Origin: an uncultured Collinsella sp.
Lineage (GTDB): Bacteria; Actinomycetota; Coriobacteriia; Coriobacteriales; Coriobacteriaceae
Direction of reading: 5' to 3'
DNA: 64,000 bases
Assembly: GCA_900541885.1 (NCBI GenBank)
Contig: UQKW01000007.1
Span: 1 to 64,000 of the forward strand
The notes beneath the pieces are model-generated. The model was not told the DNA's origin, ran no database searches, and saw only the letters and a list, made by a program, of their open reading frames with translations. Shown here one piece after another: positions 7,940 to 19,007 of the stretch. The position numbers and the translations under genes are program-made. Each line of letters starts with the position of its first letter. Position 1 is the first letter of the stretch.

Positions 7940-10162
7940 ATGAATATGCTCAAAATCTCGAAGGCAATCTTTAGGTCGCTCCTCTCCTCCAGGTCGCTCT
8001 GTGTTGCCGTTGTTGCGTTGATGGTTCTTTGTGCTTTGCCCGTCTTCAGGAGCGCGGCTGGCATCGACGGACGGGTTGAATACCTCGAGTCGGGAATAAC
8101 CCGTGTTGAGCAGGAATTGTCAGCATCCTATGCGGATGCGCTTGTGAATGCGGGGGAGGAGGGCGTTTATACCTCTTCATCAAGCATGCCTGCGCTTCTG
8201 TACCCTCTTGACGCGGGGCGTCTTATCTTGGCGCCGCTCTCTCCTCTGCTTCCGTTTCTGCAGGTATCGGACGGAGGGTACTCCTTTTATGACGGATCGA
8301 AGGAGTACTTGCTATGGGCCGCAACGGCAGTTGCCGTCTCGTTCCTTGCCGCGCGCCTTAACAAACGTGGAAAGCTCATCATCCAGGCGCCGATGGGTGA
8401 GCCGGGCAGACTTGTTGCATCGAGCGTATGGGCGAGTGTTTTTGCAATGCTTGCCGTCTTCGCCATCAATCTACCAGGGATAATCGCCGCGCTCGTGAAG
8501 AATGGCCCGGGCTCGCTGTTCTATCCGATAGGCTACATTCAATATGCGACTCCGGTTATCAAACCGGCTTGGCTGGTGTTCGCGCAGACGACCCTCTTGC
8601 AATTCTTGGTGGCGGTGTTCATTTCGCTCGTCGTTCACCTTGCCGTGAAGATTGCCAATAGCCCTGCACTTGGAATCGTGTTCGTAAGTGCCCTGATGGG
8701 GGTGACGATGGTCCCCGGGTATTACGGAAGATCCATCGCCTTACGTGAATTCGCTCTGTTAAATCCCCTTACGTATGCGAACACCGAGTTGACCGTAGGC
8801 GCCTATAGCCCATACCCAACAACGCAGATAGTGAATCTGCCTGGACTTTGCTTCGAGCGTGGCACGATTACCCTCGTATGCTCCATCGCGATCGAGGTGC
8901 TGGCAATCTGCTTGCTTTGCGTTGCTGGAAAGAACGGTTGCGCGCGTCCGATGGTCCCAATTGGTCTTGACAGGGGCTCCTTCACCGCTTCGCGAACGAC
9001 AACTCGTTCGGGCGCTGATGCCGCCGCCGTTGCATACGTAAGAGCGATGGGAAAGCTACTCCTACATTCTCCCGTCCTCACCGTATGCGCTGTTGCAATG
9101 TCGATGACGATGCTGGTGCCAGCTCTGGTCGAGATCTTTCCCGACACTGATGGCGTTTCCGCCGGTCGCTATAGGGATGGCGAGCTTCGTTCAATAGATC
9201 GGTATCTAGAGCGCGACGCTGCGAATATGGACGCCGAGGACAAAACGGCTCTGGAAAACATGCGAGATGCTCTTTCAGGTTTCGTGTATGCACCTACGCC
9301 TGTGGAGGGGTTTCGAAGCCTTGCGACGTACGAGCGCGCTCGAGGCGAGCTGAGCGCGGCAGATGCGACCCTCCTGCAATCGATCGGAATCGAGCCAGAG
9401 ACTCCTTCTCGTGCGGAGGCGCGCGCCCTTCTGCTCGAGTCGATCGCAAGCTTGCCGGACCCCAAGGTTTACGAATTGAGTACGAAGATGCCCCCGTTAA
9501 TCCTTCTTTCGTATCTCCAGGCAGCGCTTCCTTCCTTGTTTTGGCTGTTGCCCGTGGTTGTCACATCGCTTGCGTGCACCTACCTGCGGTGCCGTTCCCT
9601 TCTGGTTTTCCAAGTCCCCGCAACAGCGCATGTGCGTTTTCTGACGGCTGTTGCGCTGTCTCTCCTGCTTGGCCTGGCGCTGCTTTTGGTGTCGATGGTT
9701 CCCGCTGCGGTTGTGTCCTTGATTAAGAACGGTGCGGGTGGATCGGAGTATCCCGTCGCTCTCATTCGGGCGGGAGCTTCGACAACGTCCATGGTGGGGG
9801 AGGCGGTGTTGCGCAGCATTCCGATGCTGGTCATGGCATACGGCGTGATTTCCGTCGCCGCGGCGTTGGCAGCAGCGATTAGCCGCAACTCCGTTGTCGC
9901 TGGAGCGGTTTGCGCGGTTCTCTTGGTTTTGGGTTCGTTGAGCGCTCATTTTGAAAGCGTGGGCGTGGGCGCCGCGCTGCTGGCTCCATTCGCCTCGTTT
10001 GATCCCGCTTCCCAGGTGGGGACGATTGGGTTCCTTGGGCGCGGGACGAACGCGATGCCTTTTGGAGAGGTCGTCGGCGCATCGAGCGCTCTGCTGGTGG
10101 TCTTGGGCGCCGTATCTCCGTTGATGGTGCGCCTGAGTGTTCCAAAGATCGAATGGGGATGA
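7940..10162 (+). CDS. duplicated ABC-2-like export permease
   Basis: A 740-residue polytopic membrane protein made of two related halves. Each half has an N-terminal transmembrane helix, a long extracytoplasmic loop, then several helices that include a shared motif: LVKNGPG...YPIG in the first half and LIKNGAG...YPVA in the second. The same motif (LALNGFG...YPIA) recurs in the fused protein at 11062. This suggests two permease copies fused in tandem, serving the separate ATPase that overlaps its 3' end. The ATG at 7940 has TTAAGG six nt upstream; 7922 and 7946 are alternatives. Function is likely export of a peptide or lipid, or self-protection; substrate unknown. Confidence 0.72.
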   Translation: MNMLKISKAIFRSLLSSRSLCVAVVALMVLCALPVFRSAAGIDGRVEYLESGITRVEQELSASYADALVNAGEEGVYTSSSSMPALLYPLDAGRLILAPLSPLLPFLQVSDGGYSFYDGSKEYLLWAATAVAVSFLAARLNKRGKLIIQAPMGEPGRLVASSVWASVFAMLAVFAINLPGIIAALVKNGPGSLFYPIGYIQYATPVIKPAWLVFAQTTLLQFLVAVFISLVVHLAVKIANSPALGIVFVSALMGVTMVPGYYGRSIALREFALLNPLTYANTELTVGAYSPYPTTQIVNLPGLCFERGTITLVCSIAIEVLAICLLCVAGKNGCARPMVPIGLDRGSFTASRTTTRSGADAAAVAYVRAMGKLLLHSPVLTVCAVAMSMTMLVPALVEIFPDTDGVSAGRYRDGELRSIDRYLERDAANMDAEDKTALENMRDALSGFVYAPTPVEGFRSLATYERARGELSAADATLLQSIGIEPETPSRAEARALLLESIASLPDPKVYELSTKMPPLILLSYLQAALPSLFWLLPVVVTSLACTYLRCRSLLVFQVPATAHVRFLTAVALSLLLGLALLLVSMVPAAVVSLIKNGAGGSEYPVALIRAGASTTSMVGEAVLRSIPMLVMAYGVISVAAALAAAISRNSVVAGAVCAVLLVLGSLSAHFESVGVGAALLAPFASFDPASQVGTIGFLGRGTNAMPFGEVVGASSALLVVLGAVSPLMVRLSVPKIEWG

Positions 10163-10908
10163 TCTCGATGATTGGCCTTCAAACGCTGACGATCTCTTAT
10201 GGAAAGAGGGTGCTCGTAGATTCGGTGGACGCTGAGTTTGCCCCGGGTACGGTCTACGGTCTCGTCGCTCCAAACGGGCATGGAAAGACGACGTTGCTAC
10301 GTGCGATGGCAGGTTTACCGGGTCCTCGCGTGGACGGGAGCATCGTTCTGGATGAGGTGCAGGGCACGGGTGCGAGAGAGGCCCGTTCTATGATCTTCTA
10401 TGCACCTGGTGAGGGGACGCTGCTGTATCCAGGATTGCGTGCAGAAGATCACCTCAAGATGGTTCGCGATATGTGGCCGCATGCTAGCGATATCGAAGAG
10501 ATAGAGGAACAAACGCAGATAGGCGAGTTCGCGAAGATGAGGATCCGCACTCTGAGCCAGGGCATGAAGCAGCAACTTACCCTGGCGATCGCGTATGCGA
10601 CGGGTGCGCGGTACCTCCTATTAGATGAGCCCATGAACGCGCTCGACCCCAGCAGGGTAGACTTGCACTCCGAGATTCTCAGGAAGCTGGCCGATTCTGG
10701 TACGTGCATCATCATGTCATCCCACATCTTGGATTCGGTCGATAGGTTGTGCGATGAGATTCTGTTTTTGAAGGATGGGAAGCTCATTAGAAGCATCCCG
10801 CAAGATGATGCTGCGCCGAAGGCTCGTGGATCTCATTTCGCAAAGCCTGCCGGACGCGCCGAGGGTGCGCTAAGCACGTATCGGCGGCTTTACGGAGAGG
10901 GCGGGTAG
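10153..10908 (+). CDS. ABC transporter ATP-binding protein
   Basis: A 251-residue ABC ATPase. Walker A is APNGHGKTT, the signature is LSQGMKQQ and Walker B is YLLLDEP, so it should be active. It overlaps the preceding permease stop by 10 nt; alternative starts at 10159 (ATGA overlap) and 10168 (GGGGAT 7 nt upstream, protein beginning MIGLQTLTISYG) are equally plausible. Translational coupling to the permease is expected. The LSxGMKQQ signature is shared with the ATPase domain of the 11062 protein, supporting a common origin of the two units. It energises export by the duplicated permease. Confidence 0.88.
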   Translation: MGMISMIGLQTLTISYGKRVLVDSVDAEFAPGTVYGLVAPNGHGKTTLLRAMAGLPGPRVDGSIVLDEVQGTGAREARSMIFYAPGEGTLLYPGLRAEDHLKMVRDMWPHASDIEEIEEQTQIGEFAKMRIRTLSQGMKQQLTLAIAYATGARYLLLDEPMNALDPSRVDLHSEILRKLADSGTCIIMSSHILDSVDRLCDEILFLKDGKLIRSIPQDDAAPKARGSHFAKPAGRAEGALSTYRRLYGEGG

Positions 10909-10910
10909 AA

Positions 10911-11051
10911 ATGCAAGTTAAAAATCTATGTGGTCAATATAATACCGTTGAACCCGCATATCGATACCGCTCAGCCATTCGCCTCGCCCCCGTCGCACGC
11001 ATCTTCATTCGGTCTGTCATTATTAATCTAACGATGCTTTGGGAAATGTAG
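10911..11051 (+). CDS. possible 46-residue small protein between the two ABC units
   Basis: An ORF starting two nt after the ATPase stop, reading MQVKNLCGQYNTVEPAYRYR and ending LTMLWEM, fills the gap to the next gene and stops 10 nt before its ATG. GGAGAGGG lies about 9 nt upstream. It has one Cys, several Arg and a hydrophobic C-terminus. I do not recognise it. It might be a small exported peptide or regulator, or a chance ORF. Too short for routine gene calling. Confidence 0.35.
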   Translation: MQVKNLCGQYNTVEPAYRYRSAIRLAPVARIFIRSVIINLTMLWEM

Positions 11052-11061
11052 GTGCTTCTAA

Positions 11062-12870
11062 ATGTACTGTCGACTTCTTCTCAAACTAATCCTAAGAGAC
11101 AGGGCCGTATGGATTTGTACGCTCGTTCTCGCCGCAGCCTTTTCCGTCCCCATTGCGTTCAATTCACCCATCTACGGGCCCTTCTTTATGAAGCAGGGCA
11201 TGCAGGGCTTTGTCGACGCATTCAATACGCGCGCGCCCCAGGCCAGCGGCACAGACCTATCGCCAGAGCAGCAAGATGACGCTGAGCTTGCAAGATACGC
11301 GAACGCCGCCCTCGCCGCTCAAACCGACGCCGCCTTTCTCGACTCTGCCGAGAGCTACTACGCGCTCATGGACGAGGGCTTCCAATCCGGGTCCATCGTG
11401 GGGGACCAGGAGACCAATGACGCAGAGCTCGCATATTGCCGTGCCCTGAGCAGCTCCGGCATCGCGGATATCCCGGCCTCCGCAAACGACCTGCCGTTCC
11501 TCTCCTTCCTGCCCTACGCCATTGCCCAGGCGCCGTCCTTCCTTCCCTTCATCCCCTTCCTTCTCTCGTCGATACTCGTGCTCGGCGCCACAAGGCCCGG
11601 GACCCTGGCGGCAAAGGCGCCCGTGCCCAAATTCCGGCGCCTTATCCAAACCGTGTTTTCGATAATTGGCGCGGGGACCGCGATGCTCCTCGCCGGCCTT
11701 GCGCCCGGGAGTATTTACGCCTTGGCCCTAAACGGCTTCGGGCAGATCGGGTACCCGATCGCCTTCTTCCATAACGGCGCGCTCACTACCACGACCGCGG
11801 GAAACGTCTTCACGACCATACTTCTCGCGCTGCTCGCGGGTGGAACCTTGATATCCGTTTGTTCCGTCGTCCTATCGACCGCAACGAGGCGCGTCTTCGC
11901 GGGCCCCCTTACCTCCGCGTTGCTTGTCGCGGCCCCGGCATTCCCGTTATTGTCCGATTCGGCACTGGGGCATAATGCCGCGCTCGAGCTCCTGCCGCTG
12001 GCCGTGTTCTCGCCTATCGAGGCAACGGGTTACGTGGGATGCTTCCCGACAGAATTCATTGGCTCCGGTTCGGGCGGCGCATCGATGCTTGCCGTGGCCC
12101 TGGTATACGTCGCGGTCCTTTTCGCGGTCGGCGCCGTTGTGACGCGTTCGCCCAAACAGGCTGGACCCGCTAAAAAGCACCATGGGCTTGAGCTCCTGGA
12201 CGTGAGCGTGGGATACGGGAGCACGACGATACTTTCGATCGGGTCGCTTTCCTTGGGCCCGGGAACGGCGGCGGGCCTCGTTGCCCCCAACGGCTCGGGG
12301 AAAACCACCTTTCTTGAAGCGCTGTCGGGCCAATTTCCCACCCGCATCCGCTCGGGAAGCCTGGCGGCAGACGGAATCTGCCAACGCCGATCAGCCGAAT
12401 TCGCAGAACTCGTCTACCTGAGCTCTTCGGGCGGCGCGGATCTCTATCCCACGCTATCGGCCCTCGAGCACCTTGCTTTCGTTAGGGAGGCGTGGAAATC
12501 GGCCGCCGACATCGACTCGCTCTGCAGCTCCCTCGGAATCTCCCCATATCTCGACAAGCCGACCCGTAAACTCTCGACAGGAATGAAGCAGCAGGTAAAG
12601 CTTGCCATGGCGATATCGACCGATTGCCCGTACCTCATCCTCGATGAACCGCTGAACGGCCTCGATCCGGGAAAGCGGAAAACCTCCTGCGACGCGATGC
12701 GCAGCGAGGTGGCGCGGGGACGCAGCGTGCTCATCTCAAGCCATCTGCTCGACGACCTGGCAGACCTCACCGACTCGTTCTACTTCATCGAGGCCGGCAC
12801 GCTCGTGGAAAAGATCAAGTCGTCCTCGCAGACGCTCAAGCAGGAATACCTCGATACATACGAGAGATGA
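11062..12870 (+). CDS. ABC exporter with fused permease and ATPase
   Basis: A 602-residue half-transporter. Residues about 1-365 form the membrane domain, with a first helix, a large extracytoplasmic loop (about 35-150), several helices and the LALNGFG...YPIA motif shared with both halves of the 7940 permease. Residues about 375-600 form the ATPase with Walker A APNGSGKTT, signature LSTGMKQQ and Walker B YLILDEP. It probably works as a homodimer or partners with the upstream proteins. Its codon use is richer in G/C at third positions than the preceding two genes, hinting at a separate acquisition. Substrate unknown. Confidence 0.78.
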   Translation: MYCRLLLKLILRDRAVWICTLVLAAAFSVPIAFNSPIYGPFFMKQGMQGFVDAFNTRAPQASGTDLSPEQQDDAELARYANAALAAQTDAAFLDSAESYYALMDEGFQSGSIVGDQETNDAELAYCRALSSSGIADIPASANDLPFLSFLPYAIAQAPSFLPFIPFLLSSILVLGATRPGTLAAKAPVPKFRRLIQTVFSIIGAGTAMLLAGLAPGSIYALALNGFGQIGYPIAFFHNGALTTTTAGNVFTTILLALLAGGTLISVCSVVLSTATRRVFAGPLTSALLVAAPAFPLLSDSALGHNAALELLPLAVFSPIEATGYVGCFPTEFIGSGSGGASMLAVALVYVAVLFAVGAVVTRSPKQAGPAKKHHGLELLDVSVGYGSTTILSIGSLSLGPGTAAGLVAPNGSGKTTFLEALSGQFPTRIRSGSLAADGICQRRSAEFAELVYLSSSGGADLYPTLSALEHLAFVREAWKSAADIDSLCSSLGISPYLDKPTRKLSTGMKQQVKLAMAISTDCPYLILDEPLNGLDPGKRKTSCDAMRSEVARGRSVLISSHLLDDLADLTDSFYFIEAGTLVEKIKSSSQTLKQEYLDTYER

Positions 12871-12943
12871 ATGTGGGGGAGTGTTCGGATGAAGTTGATA
12901 TTTAAGGTCCAGCTCGTGTTGTGCCGAAAAGACCGTGAACCTT

Positions 12944-12972
12944 TTGTGGGACACGTGGCGCCGTGGTACCAT
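12944..12972 (+). promoter_or_regulatory. candidate rpmE promoter
   Basis: TTGTGG (12944-12949) and TACCAT (12967-12972) are spaced 17 bp. The predicted transcript begins just before the paired leader hairpins. Read by eye. Confidence 0.4.
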
Positions 12973-12985
12973 AGCCGAGTTTGTT

Positions 12986-13034
12986 GTCTTGGTCGGAAAC
13001 CAAGACGCCTTATGCGCTGATCGGTAACCAGCGC
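12986..13034 (+). ncRNA. paired hairpins in the rpmE leader (L31 autoregulatory leader candidate)
   Basis: Two adjacent hairpins precede rpmE: GTCTTGGT/ACCAAGAC (12986-13006, loop CGGAA) and GCGCTG/CAGCGC (13014-13034). Their tops are alike: TGGTCGGAAACCA and TGATCGGTAACCA. Coriobacterial L31 leaders of this kind have been proposed as ribosomal-protein autoregulatory RNAs. I assign it by position and structure, not by a model search. Confidence 0.55.
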
Positions 13035-13056
13035 CTGACCAATAAGGAGTCCTACC

Positions 13057-13482
13057 ATGAAGCAGGGTATCCATCCCCAGTATGTCGAGTGCACGGTGAC
13101 GTGCTCCTGCGGCAACACCTTCAAGACGCACGCTACCGTGTCCGAGATGAAGGTCGAGCTTTGCAACGAGTGCCACCCGTTCTACACCGGCCAGCAGAAG
13201 TTCGTCGACACCGGTGGACGCGTCCAGCGCTTCGCCGACAAGTTCGGTGGCGCCGCTGCCGCCCAGCTCAAGAAGGCTGAGGAGGCCAAGGCTGCCAAGG
13301 CCGCCAAGGCTGCTGAGGCCGAGGCCGCTCGCAAGGCCGCCGCTGAGGCTAAGGCTGCCGAGAAGGCTAAGCGTGCCGCTAAGTTCGCCGAGGAGGCTGC
13401 CAAGCAGGCCGCCGAGGCTCCCGCAGAGGCTCCCGTCGAGGAGGCCGCTGCCGAGGCCGAGACCACCGAGGCTGCTGAGTAA
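13057..13482 (+). CDS. rpmE: 50S ribosomal protein L31 with long alanine/lysine-rich tail
   Basis: A 141-residue L31 of the zinc-ribbon type: Cys residues in CSCG and CNEC (residues about 16-40), then [20 protein letters not shown], the family hallmark. The normal protein ends at about residue 70. Here a further 70 residues follow, rich in Ala, Lys and Glu ([20 protein letters not shown] style) and ending acidic. AAGGAG precedes the ATG at 13057. A two-hairpin leader lies upstream and a terminator downstream, so it is transcribed alone. The tail could project from the ribosome surface near the L5/S13 bridge; its role is unknown. Confidence 0.95.
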   Translation: MKQGIHPQYVECTVTCSCGNTFKTHATVSEMKVELCNECHPFYTGQQKFVDTGGRVQRFADKFGGAAAAQLKKAEEAKAAKAAKAAEAEAARKAAAEAKAAEKAKRAAKFAEEAAKQAAEAPAEAPVEEAAAEAETTEAAE

Positions 13483-13518
13483 ATAGCTCGCCGCGGAATC
13501 ACTCGCATTCATGGCATG

Positions 13519-13557
13519 AGGGCCGTGCATCCATTTGGGTGCGCGGCCCTTTTCTTT
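13519..13557 (+). terminator. rpmE terminator
   Basis: GGGCCGTGCATCC pairs with GGGTGCGCGGCCC across ATTT and is followed by TTTTCTTTT. Confidence 0.75.
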
Positions 13558-13559
13558 TA

Positions 13560-13592
13560 TTGGTGCAAGCTAACCTGTCCCCGTGGCACCAA
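13560..13592. repeat. short palindrome, TTGGTGCAA stem family
   Basis: TTGGTGCAA is opposed by a slightly decayed TGGCACCAA, with loop AACCTGTCCCC. Compare copies at 85, 44019 and 54905. The 306-bp gap before secA holds the rpmE terminator, this repeat and the next one. Confidence 0.5.
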
Positions 13593-13622
13593 ATGGCAGA
13601 GAGACGGCGTTTGCTCAGATAA

Positions 13623-13659
13623 AACCTGCCAAAATAAACCTGTTCCATTGCGGCAGGTT
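13623..13659. repeat. AACCTGCC-stem palindrome with AAATAAACCTG core
   Basis: AACCTGCC (13623-13630) and GGCAGGTT (13652-13659) are perfect arms around AAAATAAACCTGTTCC. A near-identical element is at 25749-25785 beside the serine recombinase. Confidence 0.6.
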
Positions 13660-13788
13660 GGTCATAGTTATTACGTGGCGGTCGAGCTCGACCGTATAGG
13701 CCGCGCCTTGTTTGGCTAAAGTACAATCATCTGTGTTTAACTCGCCCGCAGCTGCACGGCGTGGGCGATGGCCAAAAAGGAAAACCAC

Positions 13789-16595
<2,807 letters not shown>

Positions 16596-16596
<1 letters not shown>

Positions 16597-17744
16597 TGGC
16601 TGAGGCTTTAGAGGTAACGCCCGCCGAGCTGGACGCGTTCGCGGACCGGCTCGGCGAGGTCGAGTCGTATCTCCACCTGGACGAGAAGCGCACGCGCGTG
16701 ACCGAGCTCGAGGCCAAAAGTGTTGCCTCTGGCTTTTGGGATGACGCCGACGCCGCCCGTGCCACCATGGAGGAGATCGCGCGTACCAAGGAAGATATCG
16801 CTGCCGTGGACACCGCGCGCGGCGAGCTTTCCGATGCCCGCGCCGCGCTGGAGCTTGCCGAGGAGATGGGGGATGACCCCGACGCCGCCGCATTGCGCGA
16901 GGAGGCTGCCGCTACGGCAGAACGTCTGGCCCGTGCCATCGATGAGCTTGAGCTTTCGAGCTGGTTTACCGGTGAGTTCGATCACGGCGATGCCATTGTG
17001 ACCATCAAGCCCGGACAGGGTGGTCTGGAGGCCCAGGACTGGACCTTCATGCTCTTTAAGATGTACATGAAGTATTGCCAGCGTCGCGGCTGGAAGGTCA
17101 CCATCAACGACTGTCCCGCGGCCGAGGTCATCGGCATCGACCGCGCGACCTTTACCGTCGAGGGCAAGGACGCATTTGGCATGCTGCGCGCCGAGGCCGG
17201 TGTCCACCGCTTGGTTCGCATTAGCCCCACCGACGACAAGAAGCGCCGCCAGACCACGTTTGCCGGCGTCGAGGTCATCCCCGTGCTACCCGATGATATC
17301 GACATCGAAATCAGTCCCGATGACATCCGCGTGGACGTGTACCACGCGAGCGGCCCGGGCGGTCAGGGCGTCAACACCACCGACTCCGCCGTGCGCGTGA
17401 CGCATTTCCCGAGCGGCATTGTGGTTACCTGTCAAAATGAGCGCAGCCAGATCCAGAACAAGGCCGCGTGCATGCAGATTCTCAAGGCTCGTCTGTACGA
17501 GATTGAGCTCGAAAAGCGCGCCGAGGCCCTGGATGAGATCCGCGGACCCAAGACCACGATTGGTTTTGGCAACCAGATTCGCAGCTACGTGCTCTACCCG
17601 TATCAGATGGTTAAGGACCTACGCACGGGCGTTGAGACCAGCAACGTCGAGGCAGTTCTTGACGATGGCGACCTGGACCCGTTTGTTATTGGCTACCATC
17701 GCTGGGCCACCGGCAACGCCGATGCAGAAGGCTCGGGGGTCTAA
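16596..17744 (+). CDS. prfB: peptide chain release factor 2
   Basis: A 382-residue class I release factor that reads UAA/UGA and triggers peptidyl-tRNA hydrolysis. GGQ is at 255-257 in ASGPGGQGVNTTDSAVR, diagnostic of the catalytic domain. The stop-codon recognition tripeptide position reads SPT (210-212) in RISPTDDKKRRQTTFAGVEV where most RF2 have SPF. No programmed frameshift site is present: the frame is open throughout from an ATG that overlaps the secA stop. Alignment to RF2 (not RF1, which has PAT/PxT in a different context) follows from the RRQTTFAGVEVIP segment. Confidence 0.93.
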
Positions 17745-17871
17745 AACATCGGGCGGCTTCAAGCCGATGCTAAGCCCAACGGTTGGACGGGTTTGTATCC
17801 AGAATAAACCCTGCGCAGGGGTGGTTTTTGTTCGGCGAATCGGTAGAATCGAATACAGCAAGAAGTTCGAA

Positions 17872-17896
17872 GCGCATCCGTTTGGGTGCGCTTTTT
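17872..17896 (+). terminator. prfB terminator, abutting the yitT ribosome-binding site
   Basis: GCGCATCC pairs with GGGTGCGC across GTTT, followed by TTTTTT. The GGAGG for the next gene begins within 10 nt of it, so it may also act as an attenuator. Confidence 0.65.
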
Positions 17897-17909
17897 TGAG
17901 GGAGGCAGC

Positions 17910-18800
17910 ATGGCATATCGTCTGGACATCAAGCGCATTCTTTCGATGAACTTCTTTCACGATCTGCCCCAGATTATGTTGGGGTGCGCTCTGGCCGCTA
18001 TTGCAACCGACCTGTTTTTGATTCCCAGCGGCCTTGCTGCCGGTGGCGTTACGGGCCTTGCCACCATTATCCAGGCGGTCGGCGCATCGCGCGGCTTATC
18101 GCTTCCCGTTGGTATTCAGACGATCGTGATGAACGCCTTGCTGCTGCTGGTCGTTATGCGCGAGGGCGGCATGTTCTACGTGGTGCAGACCGCGACGGGC
18201 TTTGTGCTGCTGGGCTTTTTTACCGATCTGTTCGCCCCGTTTGTAGCACCTCTGGCGGATGCGGACCTGATGCTCCCTGCCATGTGGGGCGGCATTATTA
18301 CGGGCATCGGTTACGGCATGGTGTTGCGCGCCGGCGCCAACACCGGCGGCTCGGACACGATTGGCCAAATCATCTCGCGTAACACCTCGCTGCCGGTGGG
18401 CTCGACCGTCATGGCGATCGATGTTGCCGTGTGTGCGCTGTCGGCTCCGGTCTTTTCAATCGAAAACGCACTGTATGCAGGCCTTTCGATGGTCATTAGC
18501 GGCTACGTGATCGATGCCGTGGTCGATGGTGGCAACAAACGCCGTATGGTACTCATCATCTCGGACAAGTTCCCTGATATCGCTGCCGATATCATGTATG
18601 GTCTGGGTCGTGGTTGTACCAAGTTTAAGGCGACTGGCATGTATTCGGGTGCCGAGAAGCCGGTGATTATGGTCATCGTGAGCCGTCGAGAGCTCAATAC
18701 CCTCAAGACGATCGTGCGCGAGCGCGATCCTCACGCCATTGTGACGGTCGCTGACGTTACGGAAGCCTTCGGCGAGGGATTCAAGGACATTAGCGCGTAG
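17910..18800 (+). CDS. YitT family membrane protein
   Basis: A 296-residue membrane protein with five or six helices in the first 190 residues, including LIPSGLAAGGVTGLATIIQ and RAGANTGGSDTIGQI, both family hallmarks. A cytosolic DUF2179 domain follows (about 215-290: GRGCTKFKATGMYSGAEKPVIMVIVSRREL). The family is widespread with no assigned transport substrate. The ATG at 17910 has GGAGG 5 nt upstream. An intrinsic terminator lies immediately before the RBS, so expression depends either on read-through from prfB or on an unseen promoter. Confidence 0.88.
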   Translation: MAYRLDIKRILSMNFFHDLPQIMLGCALAAIATDLFLIPSGLAAGGVTGLATIIQAVGASRGLSLPVGIQTIVMNALLLLVVMREGGMFYVVQTATGFVLLGFFTDLFAPFVAPLADADLMLPAMWGGIITGIGYGMVLRAGANTGGSDTIGQIISRNTSLPVGSTVMAIDVAVCALSAPVFSIENALYAGLSMVISGYVIDAVVDGGNKRRMVLIISDKFPDIAADIMYGLGRGCTKFKATGMYSGAEKPVIMVIVSRRELNTLKTIVRERDPHAIVTVADVTEAFGEGFKDISA

Positions 18801-19007
18801 GGCGACCGCGTTCCATCCAAAAGACGTTCACATTGATAAACCGTTTCATCAGCGGTTCTGCCTGCTAAATTGTTCAAATAATGATAAAAACTCTGGTAAA
18901 GCCATCAGTTTCCAGCATAATGAATGGCGTACGTGCATTGCGGCTGTGTTGGGACTACCTTTCCGTGCCGTGCGCATTTTGTCTAATGAGGATGAAAGGA
19001 AGGCACA

